Counted from the stretch's first letter, positions 21,714 to 31,171 are shown. The stretch: 64,000 nucleotides of DNA from Jannaschia donghaensis (GCF_001403795.1 NZ_CXSU01000012.1:872363-936362), one strand, 5' to 3'. The notes: generated by a model from the letters alone, not told the origin. Numbers and translations: made by a program.

Positions 21714-22511
21714 ATGAAAGATACAAATATGACGGAGAACGCCGTGACCACCGACACACCCAAGATCACGGCGCGCGGCGTTCAGGTCTATTATGGCGAC
21801 ACCCACGCCATCAAGGACGTCGACGTAGAGATCGCGGCAAACACGGTCACCGCCTTCATCGGCCCGTCCGGATGCGGCAAGTCTACGTTCCTGCGGTGCA
21901 TCAACCGGATGAACGACACCATTCCCATCGCGCGCGTCGAAGGTGACATCCGCATCGACGGCGAAGACATCTATGACAAGCGGGTCGATCCGGTGCAGCT
22001 GCGCGCCAAGGTCGGCATGGTCTTTCAGAAGCCGAACCCGTTTCCCAAGTCAATCTATGACAATGTCGCCTATGGCCCGCGCATCCACGGGCTGTCGAAG
22101 AACAAGGCGGATTTGGATGAAATCGTCGAGAACGCACTGCGCCGTGCCGCGCTGTGGGACGAGGCGAAGGATCGCCTGCAACAACCCGGCACTGGTCTGT
22201 CGGGCGGTCAGCAGCAACGCCTGTGCATTGCCCGCGCCGTCGCCACCGCGCCCGAGATCCTGCTGATGGACGAGCCGTGTTCCGCCCTCGACCCCATCGC
22301 CACCGCGCAGGTGGAGGAGTTGATCGACGAGTTGCGGCAGAATTACTCCGTCGTGATCGTCACGCATTCGATGCAGCAAGCGGCCCGCGTCAGCCAAAAG
22401 ACGGCCTTCTTCCACTTGGGCCACCTCGTGGAATATGGTGAAACCGGCAAGATCTTCACCTCGCCCGAGGATCCCCGGACCGAAAGCTACATTTCCGGTC
22501 GGATCGGCTGA
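21714..22511 (+). CDS. pstB: Phosphate ABC transporter ATPase PstB
   Basis: A 265-residue ABC ATPase. It has Walker [10 protein letters not shown], the PstB-typical [23 protein letters not shown], the signature [14 protein letters not shown] and Walker [12 protein letters not shown]. It hydrolyses ATP to drive uptake through PstCA. The first ATG (21714) follows a GGGGG run; an internal ATG at 21729 is a possible alternative start. Confidence 0.96.
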   Translation: MKDTNMTENAVTTDTPKITARGVQVYYGDTHAIKDVDVEIAANTVTAFIGPSGCGKSTFLRCINRMNDTIPIARVEGDIRIDGEDIYDKRVDPVQLRAKVGMVFQKPNPFPKSIYDNVAYGPRIHGLSKNKADLDEIVENALRRAALWDEAKDRLQQPGTGLSGGQQQRLCIARAVATAPEILLMDEPCSALDPIATAQVEELIDELRQNYSVVIVTHSMQQAARVSQKTAFFHLGHLVEYGETGKIFTSPEDPRTESYISGRIG

Positions 22512-22521
22512 GGAGAGCGAC

Positions 22522-23238
22522 ATGATCAACAATACACACATCGCCAGCGCCTTCGATCGCGACCTGGAAACCATTCAGGCCCTGATCATGCGCATGGGTG
22601 GCTTGGTCGAGGCGGCGATCGAAAACTCCAGTCAGGCATTGCTCGACGGTGACGTCGAACTGGCGAATGCGACGCGCAAAAGCGACAAGGCGATCGACGC
22701 GTTGGAGTTGCAGGTCAACGAGGAGGCGGCAAAGGTCATTGCTTTGCGCCAACCCATCGCAACCGACCTGCGGACCGTTCTGTCGGTCTTTCGCATCTCC
22801 GCCGCGTTGGAGCGGGTCGGAGATTACGCGAAGAACATCGCGAAACGCACTGAAATCCTTGCGGATCTTCATACGGTGGACGGCAGTGCCGCGTCGCTCA
22901 AACGGATGTCGAAGGCCGTGCAGATCATGCTGAACGATGCGCTCGACGCCTATATCCAGCGCGACGCCGCGTTGGCCTATGACGTGCGCGCCCGCGACGA
23001 GGAAGTGGACCAGATGTATAATGGTCTGTTCCGGGAATATCTGACCCATATGATGGAAGACCCGCGCAATATAACGGCCTGCATGCACCTGCATTTCATG
23101 GCCAAGAACATCGAACGCATGGGTGATCTGGTGACCGGCATCGCCGAACAGGTGATCTATCTGGTCGACGGCGAACTGCCCGACGAAGATCGCACCAAGG
23201 CGGACATCACCAGCACCGCCAAAGGCGGGACGGTCTGA
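22522..23238 (+). CDS. phoU: Phosphate signalling protein PhoU
   Basis: A 238-residue all-helical protein with two PhoU repeats (MGGLVEAAIENSSQALLDGD, RISAALERVGDYAKNIAKR; then HMMEDPRNITACMHLHFMAKNIERMGDLVTGIAE). It conveys the state of the Pst transporter to PhoR and keeps the regulon off in high phosphate. AGGAGAG precedes ATG 22522. Its stop overlaps the start of phoB by one base. Confidence 0.95.
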   Translation: MINNTHIASAFDRDLETIQALIMRMGGLVEAAIENSSQALLDGDVELANATRKSDKAIDALELQVNEEAAKVIALRQPIATDLRTVLSVFRISAALERVGDYAKNIAKRTEILADLHTVDGSAASLKRMSKAVQIMLNDALDAYIQRDAALAYDVRARDEEVDQMYNGLFREYLTHMMEDPRNITACMHLHFMAKNIERMGDLVTGIAEQVIYLVDGELPDEDRTKADITSTAKGGTV

Positions 23239-23924
23239 TGACCCAGCCCTCGGTTTTGGTGGTCGAGGACGAGGCGCCGCAACGCGAGGTGCTCGTCTAT
23301 AACCTGGAGGCCGAAGGGTTCGACGTTCTGCAAGCGACATCCGGCGATGCCGCACTGGACCTGGCGCGCGAAGATGCGCCCGATCTGATCCTGCTGGACT
23401 GGATGCTGCCCGAGGTTTCGGGCATCGAAGTGTGCCGCCGCCTGAAATCCGCGGCTGACACACGCGCCATTCCCGTCATCATGATCTCGGCCCGATCAGA
23501 AGAGGTCGACCGGGTGAGGGGGCTGGAGACGGGCGCGGATGATTATGTGGTCAAGCCGTATTCGGTCGTCGAATTGATGGCGCGCATCCGCACGCAGCTG
23601 CGCCGCGTTCGGCCCGCATCCGTCGGCGAAAAGCTGGAGTTCGGCGACGTCATGATAAATACGGCTGAACACCGCGTCTTCCGCGACGGCCAAGAGTTGC
23701 ACCTCGGCCCGACAGAATTTCGGCTGTTGACGACATTCATGGAGCGTCCAGGCCGGGTTTGGTCCCGTGATCAGCTTCTGGACCGCGTCTGGGGTCGCGA
23801 TATCTATGTCGACAGCCGGACCGTCGATGTTCACATCGGGCGACTTCGAAAGGCCTTGCGCGCCGCCACGGGGGCAGACGATCCGATCAGAACCGTGCGC
23901 GGTGCCGGATACTCGCTGGGCTGA
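23238..23924 (+). CDS. phoB: Phosphate regulon response regulator PhoB
   Basis: A 228-residue OmpR-type regulator. The receiver domain has the acidic pair VVEDEA, phosphorylation site LLDWMLP and conserved lysine VVKPYS. The winged-helix DNA-binding domain starts near residue 130 (LGPTEFRLLTTFMERPGRVWSRDQLLDRVWG, RTVDVHIGRLRKAL). It should act at the Pho box before pstS. Translational coupling to phoU is expected from the one-base overlap. Confidence 0.95.
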   Translation: MTQPSVLVVEDEAPQREVLVYNLEAEGFDVLQATSGDAALDLAREDAPDLILLDWMLPEVSGIEVCRRLKSAADTRAIPVIMISARSEEVDRVRGLETGADDYVVKPYSVVELMARIRTQLRRVRPASVGEKLEFGDVMINTAEHRVFRDGQELHLGPTEFRLLTTFMERPGRVWSRDQLLDRVWGRDIYVDSRTVDVHIGRLRKALRAATGADDPIRTVRGAGYSLG

Positions 23925-24013
23925 ACGCCGTATCTTCAGCGGGTTGCGGACCGATGTTCAGAAATTGGGGGGCACGCCAAATCGACCACCAGTCATCCAA
24001 TAACCAAGATTAT

Positions 24014-24036
24014 GTAAATGTAACTTATGTATTTAC
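24014..24036. promoter_or_regulatory. AT-rich inverted repeat upstream of aminotransferase
   Basis: GTAAAT and ATTTAC are separated by 11 bp in an AT-rich stretch about 90 bp before the aminotransferase start. This could be an operator or overlap its promoter; no cognate regulator is identified. Confidence 0.35.
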
Positions 24037-24125
24037 CATGTCACCCGTGAATATAAATCTGCACTTCCGTTCCTGTCGCCGGCCCCGGTAACGTCGAAGT
24101 GCCAGACCACATTGCCGGAGACCCC

Positions 24126-25259
24126 ATGCATATCGAACCATTCGGCGTCGAAATGTGGATGAACGCCCACGAAAACAACTGCACGCACAATCTGGCCGAG
24201 ACCTGCGTGACCAGTCTGACGCTGGAAGAGTTGCTCTACCTGTCGGGCCAGAACGCGCAGGCCCTGTCGGCGCTTCTTCCGATGAAACTGACGTACGGTG
24301 CGATCGAAGGCTCCGACCGGCTGCGGCGTGCCATCGCGGTGCTCTATGCTGACCGGCAGCCCGGCGATATCGTCGTCACCCACGGCACCGCCGGGGCGAA
24401 TGCGCTGGTCTGGGCGGCCATGGTCGGATCCGGCGATCACGTCGTCACGCTGACCCCAACCTATCAGCAACACATCTCGATCCCCGAAAGCCTGGGTGCC
24501 CATGTCACGCGTGTCGCATTGAATCCGGATGATCACTGGCTTCCCGACTTCGATGCCATCGCTGCCGCCGTCACGCCGGCCACGCGGATGATCGCGTTGA
24601 CGAATCCGAACAATCCGACGGGCTCTCTCATCGACCGCGACGGTTTGATGCGGCTGGCCGAAATCGCTCGCGTCGGCAACGATGGCGCGGGGGCCTGGCT
24701 GCTGGTGGACGAGGTTTATCGCGGGTCGGCGCAGGACGACGATGGCATGGGGCCGTCCATCGTGGATATCTACGACAGGGGCATTTCCACCGCCAGCATG
24801 TCCAAGGTGTTCTCGCTCGCCGGGTTGCGCCTCGGCTGGATCTGCGCCCCCTCCCCCGTGTTGGACGCCGTCAGCCACCATCGCGACTACAACACGATTT
24901 CGGTGGGAATGATCGACGACCACCTCGCCACGCTGGCACTGGAGGCGAAGGATCGCATTCTCCACCGCTCTCGCGCGATCACGCGTGGCAATCTCGCGCT
25001 TCTGTCCGACTGGGTTGCGGCGGAGCCGGGCCTGTCGTGGGTCAAACCCGCCGCCGGTACCACTGCATTGGTGGCTTATGATCTGGACATCGGATCTGAA
25101 CGGCTCTGCCTCGACCTGCTGGCCGAAGAAGGCGTGTTGTTCACGCCGGGGTCCGCCATGGGTGTCGAAGGAACGGTCCGCATCGGATTCGCCAACGATC
25201 CGGAGGCAATGCGTGCGGGGTTGCCGAAAGTTTCGGATTTCCTGGCCCGTCGACGGTAA
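24126..25259 (+). CDS. PLP-dependent aminotransferase (class I/II)
   Basis: A 377-residue fold-type I aminotransferase. Cofactor-binding features are THGTAGANALVW, NPNNPTG, DEVYRG and the lysine in ASMSKVFSLAGLRLGW; a C-terminal RIGFAN carries the carboxylate-binding Arg. The N-terminus (MHIEPFGVEMWMNAHENNC) recalls aminotransferases often annotated as capreomycidine-synthase-like, but the substrate is unknown. The ATG at 24126 has GGAG upstream; the start at 24099 has none. It is the last core gene before the integrated element. Confidence 0.85.
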   Translation: MHIEPFGVEMWMNAHENNCTHNLAETCVTSLTLEELLYLSGQNAQALSALLPMKLTYGAIEGSDRLRRAIAVLYADRQPGDIVVTHGTAGANALVWAAMVGSGDHVVTLTPTYQQHISIPESLGAHVTRVALNPDDHWLPDFDAIAAAVTPATRMIALTNPNNPTGSLIDRDGLMRLAEIARVGNDGAGAWLLVDEVYRGSAQDDDGMGPSIVDIYDRGISTASMSKVFSLAGLRLGWICAPSPVLDAVSHHRDYNTISVGMIDDHLATLALEAKDRILHRSRAITRGNLALLSDWVAAEPGLSWVKPAAGTTALVAYDLDIGSERLCLDLLAEEGVLFTPGSAMGVEGTVRIGFANDPEAMRAGLPKVSDFLARRR

Positions 25260-25265
25260 AGAAAT

Positions 25266-25310
25266 TGGTGCACCCAGAAGGATTCGAACCTTCGACCTCT
25301 GCCTTCGGAG
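25266..25310 (-). other. attL: 3' fragment of tRNA-Arg(CCG)
   Basis: On the minus strand these 45 bases read as positions 32 to 76 of a tRNA: anticodon loop CTCCGAA, the 3' side of the anticodon stem GGCAG, the variable region, T-arm GAAGG TTCGAAT CCTTC, acceptor TGGGTGC, A, CCA. Upstream of the loop the sequence (ending ACCAG) does not pair with GGCAG and no D-arm is found, so only the 3' part remains. The break at the anticodon loop is the classical crossover site of tyrosine integrases. The intact tRNA should lie at the far end of the element. Confidence 0.85.
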
Positions 25311-25488
25311 CTGGTTTAAGGACCCATCCGAACTGCACGATAGGGTACGCTAGAGCACGCTAACAGCCTGAAATATATTGCCTTTCAGAAACGAGGCTCC
25401 GAAGTCTCTATCCGAGAACACGCCTTGATTTCCTTCCGCGTGCTTGCGTGGTGCTTACTCGAAATCGAGGCTTCCAAGGGATGGGAGC

Positions 25489-26811
25489 ATGACCAAACTG
25501 ACCAAACGGTTTGTAGAGGCAGTCGAGCCGCAGAGCAAAGGCCACGTTGTCTGGGACGACGAGCTGCCGGGTTTCGGTCTTCGTGTCTATCCCTCAGGGA
25601 AGCGTAGCTACCTCATCCAGTATAGAGCGAAAGGTCGCTCGCGGCGCTACACGATTGGAATCCATGGTGTGTGGACACCCGAAACTGCTCGTCGTGAAGC
25701 AAAGGCATTGCTTGGCCAGATCGCTCAGGGAGAAGACCCCGCTGCCGAAAGAGAAGAGGAACGCCGTGCGGTGACCGTGCGAGAGCTCTGCGAACAGTAC
25801 ATCGCCGACATGGAAGCGGGCCTTGTTCTCGGGAAAGGAGGCCGCCCAAAGAAGGCGACCACCGTCGCGACCGACGTCGGTCGCATCCGCCGTCACATCA
25901 TCCCCTTGCTCGGCACGCGGAGGATCAAGGACATCACTAAACCGGACATGAACAATTTGATGAAGGACATCATCGCCGGAAAGACGCGCGTCGTGATGAA
26001 GACGGAGAAGCTTCGTGGCAAAGCGATCGTGCGCGGCGGGCGCGGCACTGCCATCCGCACCATGGGCCTCCTTGGCGGCATCTTCACCTACGCGATCGAA
26101 GCTGGAATCATAGACCAGAACCCGACCCATGGCCTGAAGAAGCCGCGATACAAGGTGCGGGACCGACGACTGAGTGAAGCGGAGTACCGGACGCTGGGTC
26201 GCATTCTTAAGGACGTGCAGCATGACAGACACTTCGGCATCCATGCCGAGATCCTCCGCCTCATCGCCATGACCGGCTGTAGGCGTGGCGAGATCATCAG
26301 TCTGCGGTGGAGCGAGGTCGACATCGAAGGCAGTTGCCTGCGTCTGAAAGACAGCAAGGAAGGCGCATCCGTGCGACCGGTCGGCCTTCCGGTTGTCGAC
26401 TATCTTGAGGCAGCGCGCCTGAAACGGGATGGAACCTATGTCTTCCCCGGCCAAGGTGAGGACAACGCCGTCGGAAACTTTCCGCAGAGCTGGAAGAAAC
26501 TCTTCGCCGACACGCCGCTCTGGGACGTTACACCCCACGTCCTGCGGCACAGCTTCGCCAGCATCGCCAATGATCTTGGATTTACTGAGATCACCATTGC
26601 AGCCCTCATCGGACACGCCAAAGGATCCGTCACAAGCAAATATGTTCACACGTTGGATTCAACCTTGATCATGGCCGCCGACACGGTTTCGGGCTACGTG
26701 AAGGCGCTTCTCGAAGGGGTGGAATTCAGACGGAACACCTACACGCTCGATAGGCAGACACGGCGGAGTGCTATCAACGACATGCTGACCGAAGCGCGGC
26801 CGTGCACTTAG
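25489..26811 (+). CDS. int: Tyrosine site-specific integrase
   Basis: A 440-residue P4-like integrase. It has an N-terminal DUF4102 arm-binding domain (LTKRFVEAVEPQSKGHVVWDDELPGFGLRV), a SAM-like core-binding domain (about 105-215) and a catalytic domain. The catalytic residues are visible: Arg in TGCRRGEIISL, His and Arg in HVLRHSF, LIGHAKG, and the nucleophile Tyr in SKYVHT. The ATG at 25489 has GGGAG upstream and starts the arm domain. It sits 180 bp from the tRNA fragment and reads into the element, so it should catalyse integration and excision at tRNA-Arg. Confidence 0.95.
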   Translation: MTKLTKRFVEAVEPQSKGHVVWDDELPGFGLRVYPSGKRSYLIQYRAKGRSRRYTIGIHGVWTPETARREAKALLGQIAQGEDPAAEREEERRAVTVRELCEQYIADMEAGLVLGKGGRPKKATTVATDVGRIRRHIIPLLGTRRIKDITKPDMNNLMKDIIAGKTRVVMKTEKLRGKAIVRGGRGTAIRTMGLLGGIFTYAIEAGIIDQNPTHGLKKPRYKVRDRRLSEAEYRTLGRILKDVQHDRHFGIHAEILRLIAMTGCRRGEIISLRWSEVDIEGSCLRLKDSKEGASVRPVGLPVVDYLEAARLKRDGTYVFPGQGEDNAVGNFPQSWKKLFADTPLWDVTPHVLRHSFASIANDLGFTEITIAALIGHAKGSVTSKYVHTLDSTLIMAADTVSGYVKALLEGVEFRRNTYTLDRQTRRSAINDMLTEARPCT

Positions 26812-26832
26812 CCGTGATTCTCGATGCCTGTC

Positions 26833-26889
26833 ACTAACCGTCATATTTGACAGCTATACCAGCATTAAACGTCATATCTGACCGTTAGT
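26833..26889. repeat. Paired palindromes and inverted repeat downstream of int
   Basis: Two copies of a GTCA-N4-TGAC palindrome occur 31 bp apart: CGTCATATTTGAC at 26839 and CGTCATATCTGAC at 26870. They lie within a larger near-perfect inverted repeat, ACTAACCGTCA (26833-26843) and TGACCGTTAGT (26879-26889). The location 20 bp after the integrase stop suggests regulator or recombination-protein binding. Confidence 0.55.
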
Positions 26890-26958
26890 ATCGTTCGAGC
26901 GAAGCGTCCTAGTGTTTCACGCCATTAACAAGGTCGAGACGCCACCCTCATCTGCAAA

Positions 26959-27690
26959 TCACTCATGATTGCATTCTTTCGTGAGCCATAGATGCCAAAC
27001 GGAAATAGGTCCGGGTTCCGATGGCGACGTGGACGAACTGTCGTATAGAAAGCTGCGTCCATGTTGAGACCATGCCAGATCCACGCCTCCTGGCCCCGCA
27101 GCCGAAGGAAGACCTTCAACGAGATACTTCGGAGGCGTTTGCCCCATCGCAAGCGACAAAAATGGCGTCAGCTTGCCATCGATAGACGAACCATCTCGGA
27201 CGTAGGCAATCATGTATGCCTCACGATTGCCCCAAGCATACTCGCCGTCGACGAAACGACGTAGCCCGTTGTCGCAATACAGGGCCTCGGTTTTCGAGTT
27301 TGCTCCATCGATAATCTTTGCCTCAACGACGAGCGGAAAGCCTCGGTGCGCGCCCGATAGGAAGATCGACAGATCGGGTCGTTTTTCCAGATGTGAACCG
27401 TCGTAACTGACACTCTCTTTCCCACGCGCCACGCACAGAACCAACTGCCGCCAAAACGGATCCTCTTCGACCATATGGTTGAGACGAGCCTCGAGCAATG
27501 CCGTGATCTCAGCCTCACTTCCAGAGGTCACGGTAGCAGGAGATGAAGCGCGGACCTCGTTGAAGGCAGTCAAGATACTCTCCGCGATGATTTCGAGGTG
27601 AAGCTCGGATATCTCCGGGAGAGGCAGTTCGAGGTCACGTGTGAGCTCGGCTATCTGGTCGGGTCGCGGCCGGATTGTGCGCAGACTCAT
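26959..27690 (-). CDS. PD-(D/E)XK nuclease-like protein
   Basis: A 243-residue protein whose centre shows a restriction-nuclease-like core: RPDLSIFL with Asp106, then FPLVVEAKII with Glu123 and Lys125. A hydrophobic strand (AYMIAYVRDG) follows. The ATG at 27690 overlaps the stop of the methyltransferase gene by four bases, so the two are translationally coupled and probably work together as modification and restriction. The longer upstream frame is arginine-rich noise. Target site and cutting type cannot be predicted. Confidence 0.65.
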   Translation of the reverse strand: MSLRTIRPRPDQIAELTRDLELPLPEISELHLEIIAESILTAFNEVRASSPATVTSGSEAEITALLEARLNHMVEEDPFWRQLVLCVARGKESVSYDGSHLEKRPDLSIFLSGAHRGFPLVVEAKIIDGANSKTEALYCDNGLRRFVDGEYAWGNREAYMIAYVRDGSSIDGKLTPFLSLAMGQTPPKYLVEGLPSAAGPGGVDLAWSQHGRSFLYDSSSTSPSEPGPISVWHLWLTKECNHE

Positions 27691-30600
27691 GCGCGTGCCA
27701 CTTTTCGCATAAAATCCGGATGAGACCAGACTATACGTTGGGCCAATAAACGAGCTTGGGTTTCGCTCCAATAACGGCGTTGTGACAGCCGCCCGATGAG
27801 CACACTCTCGTCTTCGTCGAAGAGCATGATTTCCGTTGCCGCAGCCCCGTCTGCGGCGCTCAAAAGACCTTCCCAATCGCTTGGCGTCGTGATGACGACA
27901 TCGCTACCCTTTTTGCGCAACTCCAAGCCATACCAAGGTGAAGCACTTGAATGATCGAGAGATCGAACACTGATTTCAGTGCCCAGTCGCTTGAACCACG
28001 GTCCAAGCTCTTCCGACAAAACCTTGCAAAACCGCATCTGTTCTTTTGCTGTTGGTGCGGCCTGAGCCTCCCGCTTATTTCCTGCAAATGGTAAGTTAAA
28101 GCGCAGAGTATCGGATATGACCTGAAGATCGCGCGGGCCTAGCCCATATAGATCTGAGACCCATCCATCGACTTCTTCCCATGTGATCCTTTCTGCAACC
28201 AGATCATCGTAGAGTGCTTTGATTTCAGAAATTTTATCATGATCGAGTTCCCTGAAGTCGGGCAGAGGAATTCGATCCAATGCAGATTTTTCGACTACGT
28301 CTCGTTCAAAGCCAAACTTTCCACTTGTTAGGAGCGCAAACCAAGTTGCGAACTTACTGCCCAGAATGAGGGCAAGATAGCGCACAAAAACGTGCGGATC
28401 GTCTATCTCACTCGGGCTATAGCCGTAAAATGTTTCATTGAAGACAAGATCCGAATCCGAAACGCTGATCGAAATGCGTCCGGTGTCCGCAGGTGGTGAT
28501 TGATGAACAATCACCATTGGCCCGGTGAATAATTCTCGCAGCCTAGGGTCGTGAATTCTATCATGCGAGAAGTTCGGCAAACTCTCTGTGTCGATTTCTA
28601 TTTCGGTGAACGTCGAAGCCGATAGTTCAGGCAAGCCATGGAGATATCTTGCGTCGACGCCAGGGAGACCATCACCGTTTTTTCTTATCCGACTGCTTGC
28701 CTTGAGGGTTTGAAAACCATTGCCGCTTCTATGCAAGCGGCCGCGTGTTCCGGCTCCCATCACTGTTGTCCAGAAGGCTCGCAGGGAGGGATGTCCTTGA
28801 TTTCGTATCCTCTCAAGTATCCCAAGATCAGCCTTCGTTCCTCGGAATAGTATTTTGAGGATCTCCGGTGTTTCACGAAGCTGGTGTGCAGGAACCACTT
28901 CAGCGCTTGTCGCGTCGACACGCATAACACTCGCCTCATTCAACGAGGTCTCGATCCGAGGGCTGATAAAGCGGAAGCCGGCGCTATTCACGGGTGGCCG
29001 GTTTTTCGCGAACAACAAGCAGAACGGCGCGGAAATCTCAGGCCATACCTTCGTCTGGCGCAGCTCTGCCCCATTGATGATGGATGTGACGTCGAGTGCG
29101 TCAAACACGGCTTGACGTGCCTCAGCCATACCGTCCCCTTGTTGAAACAGCAGTCGCGCATGCAGCGCGAAGGTTATCTGCCCCCCCGGCTTGGCCCATT
29201 CCATCGCCCGCCAAACAAACGGGATATCGAGCACTTCGTTAGGTAGAGGCGGCGCTGATGCAATTCCCCGCTCAGCGGCAATCCGGGAAACTGTCGAGCG
29301 AACCAAATTCCAGTCCGGTAGCCGGGTGCCACTCGCCCATGGTGGATTACCCACGACCAGATCGTACCGTCCGATGTGATCGTCACTAACCGCTGGCCCA
29401 AGGCTCCCCAGCTGTGAACCCTTTTCCTCGCTTTCGGCGAACACGAGGTGGAGAACTTTGCCGCGCAGATTGTTAAAGCCGAGCTTGTCGACAGGTCGAG
29501 GGTTCGGATCGAGTTCAATCGACATCAAATATAGACCGAGCGCAGCGAACCTTAGCGCGGCCTCATTGATGTCGAAACCGACGATCTGATCGTCCAGAAT
29601 TGCGCGGAGTGCCCCCGTATCCGGCCGCCGACCTTCAATGCGCCAGCGCTCCCCCACCAATTCACGAAATGCTGTTAGGAGGAAGACGCCCGCCCCGGCC
29701 GCCGGATCGAGAACACGCGCCTCATGACTGATCTCCTGGCGTTCTAGAGATCGAAAGGAAGCCCGGACCAGAAGGTCAGCAATCGATCTGGGTGTATAGT
29801 ACCCACCTTCACGGCGCTGCCGGGCCGGTGCATGATTGCGCAGGTAGAGTTCATAGGCTTGACTGAGTACACCTACCGGAATGTGCGAAAAATCAAGATT
29901 ATCCCATTTCTCCTCCCATCCGAGAAAGAGCTGGCTGTCTGGGGCCCGCCGCAGAACATCACCGAGAATCTGGCAGGCTTCGCCCGAGAGACGAGAAAAA
30001 ATACTGTCAGAAAGAGGAAGGAGGTCGCCATTAAAGGTCTCGTCAAGCCAAATGGATGTTTGCTGCGCGGAATGCGGATTGTCGAACAGATCGGAGGCCG
30101 ACGCCTCGCCAACCATGCTGGTAGGTAGCAGGTGGCGATCCGCCAGGAAGCGAGTAAACAGCGCACGGCCGACAAGCGAAATCGCGTCTTCGTCCGAAAC
30201 CTCACCTATCTCAATTAGCCGGTCGATAGAGCCTGTGAGCAGATTAAGGACAACATTCGAAATCCAAGTGCGTTTACTGATCGCAGCTTGTGGACGGATG
30301 TTCGCGAGGCGAGCAAAAGCTGTCATGTCTTTCGCGTCGTCATCACCCCAATCGACGCGAGCTTCCGCGGGCGATTTCCCATCGAGTGCAAGCCGGTAGA
30401 CCTGAAGTTGCCCCGAAGCGACGAGTGCAAGATAGGGCGCGTCACCGCGCATCGAGAGCAAACGTCTGATGCGATGCAACTGGCTTTCATCGGTGACGGA
30501 ATCGGCCTCCGCCAGAAACATCAGCGGCGCGCCCTGCCACTCGTAGACAGCACGGACAATAGACAGGTCGCCGCCGCCCGCGCGCCGGGCGGTCAGCAAT

Positions 30601-30698
30601 GTCGCATAAGGCAATAAATCGGGACTATCTTCATCGAATAAGTGCAGCGACCTTAGGTCGGCCCCAAACGCACTTGCATTAGCTTTGAGGTCAACCAT
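27687..30698 (-). CDS. N6-adenine DNA methyltransferase (Eco57I/type IIG-like)
   Basis: About 1,003 residues. The SAM-binding motif LDPAAGAGVFL lies near residues 330-340 and the catalytic NPPW near 451-454, preceded by REGGYYTPRSIADLLV, the standard gamma-type N6 methylase order. A large C-terminal region (about 640-1000) resembles a target-recognition part. The 300-residue N-terminal part is of uncertain fold. The frame opens with TTG at 30743, but ATG 30698 with AGGTG upstream is preferred. It lies between an HTH gene and a nuclease gene on the same strand. I infer a restriction-modification role; a methylation-based exclusion system is an alternative. Confidence 0.75.
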   Translation of the reverse strand: MVDLKANASAFGADLRSLHLFDEDSPDLLPYATLLTARRAGGGDLSIVRAVYEWQGAPLMFLAEADSVTDESQLHRIRRLLSMRGDAPYLALVASGQLQVYRLALDGKSPAEARVDWGDDDAKDMTAFARLANIRPQAAISKRTWISNVVLNLLTGSIDRLIEIGEVSDEDAISLVGRALFTRFLADRHLLPTSMVGEASASDLFDNPHSAQQTSIWLDETFNGDLLPLSDSIFSRLSGEACQILGDVLRRAPDSQLFLGWEEKWDNLDFSHIPVGVLSQAYELYLRNHAPARQRREGGYYTPRSIADLLVRASFRSLERQEISHEARVLDPAAGAGVFLLTAFRELVGERWRIEGRRPDTGALRAILDDQIVGFDINEAALRFAALGLYLMSIELDPNPRPVDKLGFNNLRGKVLHLVFAESEEKGSQLGSLGPAVSDDHIGRYDLVVGNPPWASGTRLPDWNLVRSTVSRIAAERGIASAPPLPNEVLDIPFVWRAMEWAKPGGQITFALHARLLFQQGDGMAEARQAVFDALDVTSIINGAELRQTKVWPEISAPFCLLFAKNRPPVNSAGFRFISPRIETSLNEASVMRVDATSAEVVPAHQLRETPEILKILFRGTKADLGILERIRNQGHPSLRAFWTTVMGAGTRGRLHRSGNGFQTLKASSRIRKNGDGLPGVDARYLHGLPELSASTFTEIEIDTESLPNFSHDRIHDPRLRELFTGPMVIVHQSPPADTGRISISVSDSDLVFNETFYGYSPSEIDDPHVFVRYLALILGSKFATWFALLTSGKFGFERDVVEKSALDRIPLPDFRELDHDKISEIKALYDDLVAERITWEEVDGWVSDLYGLGPRDLQVISDTLRFNLPFAGNKREAQAAPTAKEQMRFCKVLSEELGPWFKRLGTEISVRSLDHSSASPWYGLELRKKGSDVVITTPSDWEGLLSAADGAAATEIMLFDEDESVLIGRLSQRRYWSETQARLLAQRIVWSHPDFMRKVARA

Positions 30699-30752
30699 AC
30701 CAGCACCTGACGTCCGCATGGCCCACTTCAAGGGACTTCTCAAAAGGCCGGT

Positions 30753-31043
30753 TCATGAGCCAAGCTCCAAGGTGGCCTGGCGATCTCCCCCAAAACGACC
30801 TTTGCGGGCTCCGCCTCGCACCTTCTTTGGAGCTAGCGGCACCTTTGACATCACCTGGCGATAGTCGCCGCCAAGATCATTTACACCCGCTACAAGCACG
30901 GCAATGAGCCCCAGATGCGTCGGAAGCTCTCCCGTTCGGGCATAGTTGGAGATCGAATTGGGATTCATGCCGACCAGTTCCGCGAAACCACGGACACTCA
31001 GTCCAGCCTTCCCAATTTCTGCTAGGAATTCCGCATACTGCAT
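30753..31043 (-). CDS. Small HTH regulator of the methyltransferase-nuclease group
   Basis: A 96-residue protein. An XRE-like HTH occupies residues 5-50 (FLAEIGKAGLSVRGFAELVGMNPNSISNYARTGELP) and a basic tail (KVRGGARKGRFGG) follows. The ATG at 31043 is preferred because the HTH begins there and two operator-like repeats lie directly upstream. Controller proteins of restriction-modification systems have this size and place, delaying nuclease expression until DNA is methylated; that role is inferred here. Confidence 0.65.
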   Translation of the reverse strand: MQYAEFLAEIGKAGLSVRGFAELVGMNPNSISNYARTGELPTHLGLIAVLVAGVNDLGGDYRQVMSKVPLAPKKVRGGARKGRFGGDRQATLELGS

Positions 31044-31054
31044 TTGACCCAATA

Positions 31055-31094
31055 ACACATATTTTAATGTACTTAACCACATTATTTTATGTGG
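31055..31094. promoter_or_regulatory. Two operator-like inverted repeats before the HTH gene
   Basis: A perfect repeat, CCACAT-N6-ATGTGG (31077-31094), and a weaker one with core ACAT-N6-ATGT (31055-31072) lie with centres 22 bp apart, two helical turns, on the same DNA face. Both sit in an AT-rich patch 12-51 bp upstream of the HTH start, which suggests cooperative binding by the HTH protein. Confidence 0.6.
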
Positions 31095-31171
31095 GTAAAG
31101 CCTTGTGGTTGACTGCACGACCAGTCGCCTTGGACGCATCGCACACGATGATTGGGTCGTTAAAGACCTAA

